The notes under the pieces were generated by a model. The model was given only the letters and a program-made list of their open reading frames with translations, was not told the DNA's origin and ran no database searches. DNA of 5,264 nucleotides, from positions 1 through 5,264 of the forward strand of contig CANHKE010000127.1 in NCBI GenBank assembly GCA_947461155.1. The letters run 5' to 3'. Every line of letters begins with the position of its first letter. The first letter of the stretch is position 1. This stretch comes from Cytophagaceae bacterium (GTDB taxonomy: Bacteria; Bacteroidota; Bacteroidia; Cytophagales; Spirosomataceae). This document shows, piece after piece, positions 1 through 5,264 of this stretch. The position numbers and the translations under genes were made by a program.

Positions 1-2
1 AA

Positions 3-53
3 GTGGTTGTACAAGGCGCTTCGGCTTTGGAAGCTATTTTTGCGAAAGATTAG
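3..53 (+). pseudogene. Mirror copy of the last 16 codons and stop of the adaptor gene
   Basis: The plus strand here reads VVVQGASALEAIFAKD followed by TAG (51-53), identical in every base to the minus-strand end of the adaptor gene at 78-128. It is the outer arm of the edge palindrome and enters from outside the window. It should not be counted as a second gene unless reads show that the sequence left of base 1 exists. If the duplication is real, it would be the end of a second, convergent adaptor copy. Confidence 0.4.
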
Positions 54-77
54 GGTAAAAAGCCATGGCTTTTTACC
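54..77 (-). terminator. Possible terminator hairpin after the adaptor gene
   Basis: Immediately after the TAG stop the transcript could fold AAAAAGC-CATG-GCTTTTT, extended outward by GGT/ACC to a 10-bp stem. A-tract, short GC core, 4-base loop and U-tract resemble a bidirectional intrinsic terminator, and the place at the operon end suits one. The GC core is small, however, and the whole element lies at the axis of the suspicious palindrome. Only one half, up to about the axis, can be taken as certain genomic sequence. Confidence 0.35.
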
Positions 78-1187
78 CTAATCTTTCGCAAAAATAGCTT
101 CCAAAGCCGAAGCGCCTTGTACAACCACTTGGCCAGAGGGCATCGGCTGCTTGGGAATAATCCCCACACGCTCTTGCGTAGCACCGCGTACCTCTACCGG
201 AATCTGCTTCATCGCCCCATTGGCCATTTCTACGTATATAAATCCTCCTTTTCCCACGCGCGCTAAACCCGCCTGCGGAATGGTTAACATCTTTTGCGTG
301 CCAACTTTTATCTCTGCATTGACAAACTGACCAATCGTGAAATTCGCCTCCGAAGCCTCCGAATCAAAATGTCCGTGCACGGGTGTCAACCGTGTACTCA
401 AATCCACTTGTTGGCCCACCAAAAACACCTTGCCTTTGGCGACAACACCACTACTCGTAAATTCAATCGTTTGACCCAATTTAATTTTCGCCAAATCGCG
501 CTCAAAAACCTTTAATTCGATATGTTTATGCGCCACACCCACAATCTTGACCAACACATCCGTAGGCGATACAAACTTCCCAATCGCTAATGCCTGCTCC
601 TCAATGTACCCGTCGATCGGCGATTTGACCGTTAAGGTCGAACTAATATTTCCCTGAGCCAACGACTTCATGTCACATCCCAAAATCGCTAGTTTTAATG
701 CCAAGGACTTGGTTAAGGCCTGTAAATTACCTAAGTCGGCCTCCGCCTGCTGGAACTTTTTCTTAGATCCAACTTCCTCCGCCTGAAGGACTTGCTGGCG
801 TGAGCGCTCAGACTCCAGCAAACCCATTTGACTTTGTGCCTGCAAATATTCCTGCTGCATTTGGATGAAATCCAAACTCGTTAAAGTTGCCAAAACTTGG
901 CCTTTAGCGACGCGTTTGCCCGGAAGCAATTCGAATGTCGACTTTACATACCCTGAAATCGGAATGGAAACCGATGCCTGCGAAATGGGCGGAACGTCCA
1001 CTAAACCCGTACATGAAATGCTTTCTGATAGCTCCTGCTCTTCCAATTGCCCTAAGACAATTCCTGCACGCTGTTTTTGATCAGCATTTAACTGAATCAC
1101 CGTGGGGGCTTGTGCCACCTCGGTCGTTTCCTGCTTGCCGCAACTTGCCGCAAGTACAGCGAAAAATATGATGATGTATTTATTCAT
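78..1187 (-). CDS. Periplasmic adaptor (membrane-fusion) lipoprotein of a CzcB/CusB-type metal efflux pump
   Basis: Links the RND pump to the outer-membrane channel in the periplasm. The 369 residues begin with a short lipoprotein signal (MNKYIIIFFAVLAASC, predicted lipidated Cys16). Then follow 'GLVDVPP' (61-67), a split biotinyl/lipoyl-like domain (about 73-107 and 185-216, with the paired 'SGYV' and 'DGYI' turns), an intervening alpha-helical hairpin rich in Gln, Glu and Leu (about 108-180), a beta-barrel (about 221-300) and a membrane-proximal domain (about 301-369). Length suits a Bacteroidota-type adaptor; CzcB of C. metallidurans is longer. His220/His222 and the HGH at 271-273 might contact metal, but the Met cluster of E. 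coli CusB is not evident. The ATG overlaps the pump stop in ATGAATAA, so translation is probably coupled. Upstream TTTTAGGCA gives only a weak, too-close AGG. The lipobox codons carry a 10-bp tandem repeat. The TAG at 78-80 abuts the centre of the edge palindrome. Family is firm, metal is not. Confidence 0.95.
   Translation of the reverse strand: MNKYIIIFFAVLAASCGKQETTEVAQAPTVIQLNADQKQRAGIVLGQLEEQELSESISCTGLVDVPPISQASVSIPISGYVKSTFELLPGKRVAKGQVLATLTSLDFIQMQQEYLQAQSQMGLLESERSRQQVLQAEEVGSKKKFQQAEADLGNLQALTKSLALKLAILGCDMKSLAQGNISSTLTVKSPIDGYIEEQALAIGKFVSPTDVLVKIVGVAHKHIELKVFERDLAKIKLGQTIEFTSSGVVAKGKVFLVGQQVDLSTRLTPVHGHFDSEASEANFTIGQFVNAEIKVGTQKMLTIPQAGLARVGKGGFIYVEMANGAMKQIPVEVRGATQERVGIIPKQPMPSGQVVVQGASALEAIFAKD
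1134..1153. repeat. Perfect 10-bp tandem repeat (cttgccgcaa x2) across the adaptor's lipobox codons
   Basis: Two adjacent exact copies, 1134-1143 and 1144-1153, read from the plus strand; the flanking bases do not extend the match. On the coding strand they specify most of Leu12 to Lys18, including the lipidated Cys16. The unit is not a multiple of three, so loss or gain of a copy would shift the frame. Each unit is also almost self-complementary (TTGC-C-GCAA). Confidence 0.75.
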
Positions 1188-4100
1188 TGCCTAAAATAGT
1201 TTCGATTTGAATGATGGTTTGGTTGTGTGCCAATACCTCTTGTAAATATTGTTCACGAATCTGCCATGCCTGCTGGGTATTTGCCAGCATTTCAACATAT
1301 TCAATTTCCCCTTGCTGGTAGCTTTTCAAAGCCGCTTGCTCTAGCCAAGCCGCCTGCGCTAAACCCGTTTCCTGGTAATACTTTAGTGACCCGCGGTATT
1401 TTTCCACTTGCGTCATGTAACCCGAAAGCTCCGCGGTCACTTGTGCGAGTCCTTGCGTTTTCTGACTTTCAAAAACCTGTTCTTGGCTTTTGGATGCAGC
1501 GACGCGCGCCTTTTGCGCCTTCGTAAAAATGGGGATAGCCAGACCGGCCTGGACAAAATTTTGCCCACCGTGGTTCTCGATACTTTGCGTCACAACTCCC
1601 ACACGAATATCTGGCTTCAGCTTTTGCTGCTCAACAGCCGTTTGCAATTTGCCCTGTTCGATTTGCTCCGTCAATAATTGAACATATGGCGTTTCCGCTA
1701 ATGTCTTCCCCTTGCGAAGTGAAAGCAAAAGGTTTTCTTGACCTTGAATCTCAAAATCATCAGTGCGATTTAGCCAATAGGCCAGCTGCTGATAGTTGGC
1801 TTTCATGTCCAAACGCAACGCCACTTGCTTTTGTTGGAACTCTCGCAAACGCGCCTCCGCGGCCACTAATTCCAATTTACCCGTTTCCCCCTCCTTATAT
1901 TTCAAGGTAGCGGCTCGCTTCATTTGCACATAAATACTATCCTGAACCTTCAAATATTCCAGCTGTTTCTTTTGCAACAAGATCTGCGAATAAGTCCATT
2001 TCACCGTGGCAAACACCCGGTTTTGCGTCAATTGCAAGCGCTTTTCGGCCAACAATTTTTGGCCGGCTAATGCCTTCACTTGCGCTTTCAACAACGTAGG
2101 CCATGGAATACTCTGGTTTGCCATCACCGTATAATCTTGACTAAAATAGGTTTGTGTCTTCCCATATTGAAAATCCACTGAACCCTTCGGTAATTCCCGA
2201 CCAGTCGCAATCAGTTGCTGTGCCGTTTGAACTTCCAAGTTTCCCGTCTTCAAAAGCGCATTGTTTTTAACCGCTATCTCCAAACACTGATCCAAGGACA
2301 AACGCGGCGATTGCGCGGATGCACTGAAGCTTAGAATTAACAATAAACTAATCAGCACACTACCACTCGCTTTCAATCTCCGCTCCTGGCGCGTCATCAA
2401 AATGGAATACACCACGGGGATCACCACAAGCGTCAAGAAAGTAGCCGTAATCAAACCCCCAATAACCACCGTAGCCAATGGTCGCTGCACCTCCGCACCC
2501 GGCGACGTACTCAAGGCCATCGGTAAAAAGCCCAAAGAAGCGACAGACGCCGTCATGATCACCGGTCGGAACCGCAATTCCAAGCCTTTGTGTAGCCGCT
2601 CCGCTACCGACAAGCCTTCGTTTGCCAATTGCTTGAAATAAGATAGGAGCACAATCCCGTTCAATACCGCGACCCCAAACAAGGCAATAAATCCAATCCC
2701 CGCCGAAACCGAGAAAGGCATCCCACGAAGCCATAAGGCAAATATACCCCCGATGGCAGATAAAGGAATCGCTAAGTAAATAATGGCCGCTTCCGTAATG
2801 GACTGGAAGGTAAAAAAGAGTAACACAAAAATGAGTACCAACGCAATCGGAACGACTAATCCCAAACGCGACTTAGCTGCTTGCAAGTTCTCAAACGTAC
2901 CTCCATAGGTCACGTAATATCCAGCAGGCAACACCACTTTGTCTTGCATAATCTTTTGGATATCCGCGACAACACTTTCCACATCCCGATTCCGCACATT
3001 AATCCCAATGGTGATGCGGCGGTGCGTATTATCCCGTGCAATTTCAACAGGCGCATTTTCAAAATCAACTTGCGCTATTTCTTGTAGTGGGATCGGAGCG
3101 CCTGATGGCCTTTCCACATACAATTCCCGTAAATTCTGAATGTCTTTGCGGTGCGCACTATCCATCCGAACGACCAAATCAAAACGCTTTTCCCCTTCCA
3201 TCACAATCCCTGCAGTCTCGCCCGCAAAAGTTGTTTTGATCAGTTGGTTCACTGACTCTACCTCAATTCCATATTGCGCCATCTTTGCCCGATCGTATTT
3301 CACGACTAGCTGCGGAATCCCGTCGATTTGCTGCACTTTGATATCACCCACCCCCTCAACTTTTCGAATGAATCGTGCCGCCTCCGTCGCATGCGAAAAC
3401 AATTCGTCGAGGTCTTCCCCAAAAATCTTGATGGCAATGTCCGACTTCACCCCGGCAATCAATTCATTAAAGCGCATTTGAATGGGTTGCGTAAATTCGA
3501 AATTCACTTCTGGAAATGCGTTTAAGGAATTATCCATCTTCGCCTCCAGCTCCTCCATCGTTTTGGCTTTCGTCCACTCCTTCGGCTCCTTTAATATAAT
3601 CAACAAATCACAGGCATTAATCCCCATCGGGTCCGTAGGGATTTCAGATGCACCAATGCGCGATACAACTTGCTTGATCTCATCCGGGTATTCCTTCATA
3701 AGCAATTTTTGCGCCTCCGTATTGATGTGTATACTTTGCGACAATGACGCGTTCGTAGGTAAAACCACTTCCACGGCAAAATCACCTTCATTCAATTCGG
3801 GAATAAATTCGCCGCCGAGGGTCGAGAAGACATAAAAACTACCGGCCAACAATACTACCGAAGCAATGACAACTTCCTTACGTTTTTTCAGCGCCCAATT
3901 AACCATCGGTTTGTAGCCCCGATACAAGGTGTTCATGATGCGGTCAGCGATTGTAATTTCATGACTGATTTTCTTGCTTAAGCACAAGGCCGACATCATC
4001 GGCACGTAGGTCAATGACAAAATCAAGGCCCCGACAATCGCAAAACTAACCGTTTGGGCCATCGGGCGGAACATTTTTCCTTCGATACCTCCCAAAGCCA

Positions 4101-5264
4101 TAATCGGGAAATACACGATCAGGATAATGATGACGCCGAATGCGGCCGACTGAAATATCGCTTGCGCCGAGATATTGACTTCCTCATCCATCGCGTGCTG
4201 ACTCAGCACCTCACCTTTTCGATGCGCGTGGAGTCGGTGGATAATCGATTCTACAATAATCACAGCTCCATCCACAATCAAACCAAAGTCAATGGCTCCC
4301 AAGCTCATTAAGTTGGCCGACACCCCAAAAATATTCATCAGCGCAAAGGCAAATAACAAACACAATGGAATCACGGAAGCAACGATTAAGCCTGCCCGCC
4401 AATTGCCAAGCAGCAAAATCAGAATAAACACCACAATCAATCCTCCCTCAATTAAGTTCTTTTCCACGGTGGAAATCGATTTCCCGATTAACACACTGCG
4501 GTCCAAAAAGGGCACAATTTTAATTCCTTGTGGCATCGTTTTTTGAATCTCTTCCATGCGGGCCTTCACATCCTTGACCACATTATTCGCACTAGCCCCT
4601 TTCAAGAGTAACATAACGGCACCTACCACTTCGCCTTTCCCGTTCCGGGTCATGGCGCCGTAACGCATCGCTTTCCCAAACTGAACGGTCGCCACATCGC
4701 GGACTAATACCGGCATGCCGCCTGGACCGCGCTGCGCCACCACGACCTGTTCTACATCGGTTAATGAGGTGAGCATCCCCTCGGAACGAATGAAATAGAC
4801 ATCGGTGCCTTTCTCCAAATAACTTCCTCCAGAATTCGAATTACTATTTTGCAACGCGGTAAAAACTTGATTGACCTGAATGCCCAGCGCGCGTAGGCGA
4901 TCCGGATTCACAGCCACTTCGTATTGCTTCAAATGTCCACCAAAGGAACTAACCTCTACGACGCCTGGAATGCCTAACAATTGGCGTTTGACGATCCAGT
5001 CTTGATAGGTGCGTAAGTCGGCCAAGGAATATTGATCCTCAAAAGCGGGGTCAACTTCCAGCGTATATTGGAAAAATTCGCCTAGTCCGGTGGTAATAGG
5101 GGCCATTTCGGGAACACCGGCTCCTTTCAACAAATAAGGCTCGGCCCCTTTTAGTTTCTCAGAGACTTGTTGGCGCGCCACCTCCATCGCCACCGCATCA
5201 TCAAAAACAACGGTGATGATGGATAAACCCATGCGCGAAATGGACCGAATGTCTTTGACATTGG
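1180..5264 (-). CDS. Heavy-metal efflux RND transporter (CzcA/CusA family) fused to TolC/CzcC-type outer-membrane factor; 5' end missing
   Basis: Proton-driven inner-membrane pump that exports metal cations, joined in one chain to the outer-membrane channel of the same complex. The frame stays open to the right edge: ten codons precede the first Met (5230-5232), and that Met lies inside the conserved 'RSISRMGLS..TVVF' stretch of CzcA, so it is not the start. Numbering from that Met (1350 residues), the proton-relay Asp315/Asp321/Glu328 have the same spacing as D402/D408/E415 of C. metallidurans CzcA. This implies about 87 residues upstream of Met1, about 77 of them outside the window, carrying TM1. 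Membrane segments lie near 262-277, 281-303, 308-331, 359-382, 391-416, 453-472, 790-808, 813-836, 839-866, 887-908 and 918-946, with periplasmic porter loops before 250 and at 475-785. 'EFIPELNEGD' (475-484) is typical of the family. A hydrophobic junction (957-973) leads to the outer-membrane factor (974-1350). Estimated full length is about 1437 residues, which I recall as usual for the fused Bacteroidota form. The frame ends in TAA, overlapping the adaptor gene. Family call is firm; metal specificity is inferred. Confidence 0.96.
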   Translation of the reverse strand, partial: NVKDIRSISRMGLSIITVVFDDAVAMEVARQQVSEKLKGAEPYLLKGAGVPEMAPITTGLGEFFQYTLEVDPAFEDQYSLADLRTYQDWIVKRQLLGIPGVVEVSSFGGHLKQYEVAVNPDRLRALGIQVNQVFTALQNSNSNSGGSYLEKGTDVYFIRSEGMLTSLTDVEQVVVAQRGPGGMPVLVRDVATVQFGKAMRYGAMTRNGKGEVVGAVMLLLKGASANNVVKDVKARMEEIQKTMPQGIKIVPFLDRSVLIGKSISTVEKNLIEGGLIVVFILILLLGNWRAGLIVASVIPLCLLFAFALMNIFGVSANLMSLGAIDFGLIVDGAVIIVESIIHRLHAHRKGEVLSQHAMDEEVNISAQAIFQSAAFGVIIILIVYFPIMALGGIEGKMFRPMAQTVSFAIVGALILSLTYVPMMSALCLSKKISHEITIADRIMNTLYRGYKPMVNWALKKRKEVVIASVVLLAGSFYVFSTLGGEFIPELNEGDFAVEVVLPTNASLSQSIHINTEAQKLLMKEYPDEIKQVVSRIGASEIPTDPMGINACDLLIILKEPKEWTKAKTMEELEAKMDNSLNAFPEVNFEFTQPIQMRFNELIAGVKSDIAIKIFGEDLDELFSHATEAARFIRKVEGVGDIKVQQIDGIPQLVVKYDRAKMAQYGIEVESVNQLIKTTFAGETAGIVMEGEKRFDLVVRMDSAHRKDIQNLRELYVERPSGAPIPLQEIAQVDFENAPVEIARDNTHRRITIGINVRNRDVESVVADIQKIMQDKVVLPAGYYVTYGGTFENLQAAKSRLGLVVPIALVLIFVLLFFTFQSITEAAIIYLAIPLSAIGGIFALWLRGMPFSVSAGIGFIALFGVAVLNGIVLLSYFKQLANEGLSVAERLHKGLELRFRPVIMTASVASLGFLPMALSTSPGAEVQRPLATVVIGGLITATFLTLVVIPVVYSILMTRQERRLKASGSVLISLLLILSFSASAQSPRLSLDQCLEIAVKNNALLKTGNLEVQTAQQLIATGRELPKGSVDFQYGKTQTYFSQDYTVMANQSIPWPTLLKAQVKALAGQKLLAEKRLQLTQNRVFATVKWTYSQILLQKKQLEYLKVQDSIYVQMKRAATLKYKEGETGKLELVAAEARLREFQQKQVALRLDMKANYQQLAYWLNRTDDFEIQGQENLLLSLRKGKTLAETPYVQLLTEQIEQGKLQTAVEQQKLKPDIRVGVVTQSIENHGGQNFVQAGLAIPIFTKAQKARVAASKSQEQVFESQKTQGLAQVTAELSGYMTQVEKYRGSLKYYQETGLAQAAWLEQAALKSYQQGEIEYVEMLANTQQAWQIREQYLQEVLAHNQTIIQIETILGNE
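1183..2313 (-). other. TolC/CzcC-type outer-membrane factor domain (C-terminal part of the fusion)
   Basis: Residues 974-1350 of the fused chain, about 377 residues, are close in size to a stand-alone outer-membrane factor without its signal peptide. It opens with 'LSLDQCLEIAVKNN', the usual first helix of OEP-family proteins. It contains two related halves: each has a long Gln/Lys/Glu/Ala-rich helical stretch (about 1045-1150 and 1237-1345) and a short beta/proline element (SIPWP at 1041-1045, AIPIF at 1232-1236) where the channel strands of this fold lie. It should trimerise into an outer-membrane barrel with a periplasmic alpha-barrel that docks onto the adaptor encoded next. Both halves appear complete and there is no internal stop. 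Confidence 0.9.
2314..2385 (-). other. Signal-peptide-like junction between pump and channel domains (extra membrane segment)
   Basis: After TM12 of the pump comes a basic stretch (RQERRLK, residues 948-954), then a hydrophobic core (VLISLLLILSF, 959-969) and the sequence SASA|QSP (970-976), which fits a type I signal-peptidase site of the AxA form. The order basic, hydrophobic, AxA is that of a secretory signal peptide. Topology requires something here: the pump's C-terminus is cytoplasmic in this family, while the following domain must be periplasmic. The segment is therefore either an uncleaved thirteenth membrane span or an internal signal peptide that is cut. The sequence does not decide between these. 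Confidence 0.7.
2374..2387 (-). promoter_or_regulatory. Possible internal ribosome binding site and TTG start for a separate channel protein
   Basis: On the minus strand AGGAG (2383-2387) is followed after 6 nt by an in-frame TTG (2374-2376, residue Leu953). Starting there gives LKASGSVLISLLLILSFSASA, then Gln-Ser, a textbook signal peptide in front of the complete channel domain. An in-frame ATG also lies just upstream (2395-2397, Met946) without a clear ribosome site. It could be a relic of an ancestral separate gene or an active internal start. AGGAG here also encodes pump residues (Gln-Glu), and Bacteroidota rely little on Shine-Dalgarno pairing, so chance is a serious alternative. Confidence 0.2.
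4249..4290 (-). other. TM4 proton-relay motif DFGx3DGAx3VE of the RND pump
   Basis: The segment reads DFGLIVDGAVIIVES (residues 315-329 from the first Met in the window). Asp315, Asp321 and Glu328 match in identity and spacing the three acidic residues of CzcA (D402, D408, E415) needed for proton-coupled transport. DFG-DGA-VE is the signature of the divalent-cation HME groups. The Cu(I)/Ag(I) group has an alanine-rich variant without the first Asp. The usual Asn after the Glu is Ser here, a small departure outside the acidic triad. Confidence 0.85.

Larger units (their letters stand above)
1..130. repeat. Perfect 130-bp palindrome at the window edge (65-nt arms, no spacer)
   Basis: Bases 1-65 are the exact reverse complement of bases 66-130, checked block by block with no mismatch; the axis lies in agcca|tggct (61-70). 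The inner arm contains the real 3' end of the adaptor gene and the outer arm is its mirror copy. Symmetry stops at 131 only because the window begins at base 1, so the true extent is unknown. Complete identity through coding sequence points to a fold-back produced in library preparation or assembly, or a very recent inverted duplication, rather than an evolved regulatory hairpin. Confidence 0.95.

Noticed and set aside
54..77. The edge palindrome as a regulator operator or riboswitch
   Set aside because: The position is just after the last gene's stop, and the symmetry runs on through coding sequence, so a fold-back plus possible terminator explains it better.
294..1677. Several plus-strand open frames of 71-99 codons opposite the adaptor and channel domain
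   Set aside because: All lie antisense to clear coding sequence, overlap one another and show no recognisable protein features.
2300..2400. The pump-channel fusion as a sequencing error that removed a stop codon
   Set aside because: The frame is continuous across the junction with sensible residues on both sides, and I recall this same fused layout and overall length from other Bacteroidota, so a real fusion is more likely.
2360..2734. 124-codon minus-strand open frame inside the pump gene
   Set aside because: It lies in another frame of the well-supported RND coding region, is Gly/Ala/Asp-rich with no recognisable domain, and is best read as an out-of-frame shadow.
3140..3835. Plus-strand open frames of 113 and 117 codons opposite the pump gene
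   Set aside because: They are antisense to conserved RND porter-domain sequence, their Ser/Thr/Ile-rich translations resemble no family I know, and no ribosome site or promoter stands out.
1..5264. tRNA, rRNA, CRISPR, insertion sequence or attachment site
   Set aside because: Nearly every base belongs to the two coding genes, and no RNA-like, spaced-repeat or transposon-end pattern was seen outside the edge palindrome.

Overview
The window reads as one leftward (minus-strand) operon fragment for a heavy-metal efflux pump of the CzcCBA/CusCBA type. It most likely comes from a member of the Bacteroidota. The reasons are that the inner-membrane RND pump is fused in frame to a TolC-type outer-membrane factor, that the membrane-fusion protein is a short predicted lipoprotein with the 'VDVPP' N-terminal signature I associate with that phylum, and that the downstream gene has no convincing Shine-Dalgarno site. 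The lineage call is inference from architecture; there is no rRNA or other marker here.

Layout from right to left, in the direction of transcription. From 5264 to 1180 runs one long reading frame. Its start lies beyond the right edge, by about 77 codons if spacing to CzcA is kept. It encodes a HME-family RND transporter (to about 2386), then a single hydrophobic signal-peptide-like segment (about 2314-2385), then a complete TolC/CzcC-type outer-membrane factor (to 1183). Its stop overlaps by 8 nt the start of the second gene (1187 to 78), a periplasmic adaptor of the CzcB/CusB type with a lipobox. Together the two genes supply all three layers of a tripartite export pump: inner-membrane proton-driven transporter, periplasmic adaptor and outer-membrane channel. 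The transporter has the Asp/Asp/Glu proton-relay motif of the divalent-cation group (Zn, Co, Cd, Ni). It lacks the three methionines of the Cu(I)/Ag(I) pump CusA at the aligned positions, so a divalent-metal substrate is favoured.

The left edge is odd. Positions 1-130 form a perfect palindrome with 65-nt arms, so the last 16 codons and stop of the adaptor gene occur a second time on the plus strand, pointing at the first copy. It starts exactly at base 1 and has no mismatch, so the most economical explanation is an assembly or library fold-back at a contig end, seeded by a short natural hairpin just after the adaptor stop codon. A real inverted duplication or a hairpin chromosome end cannot be excluded from sequence alone.

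There is no gene-free stretch longer than about 80 bases, no RNA gene, no mobile element and no CRISPR array. The operon's promoter and any metal sensor gene lie outside the window. Apart from the fold-back, the points worth a second look are the pump-channel fusion junction, which looks like a cleavable signal peptide with a possible internal translation start, and a 10-bp tandem repeat sitting on the adaptor's lipobox codons.
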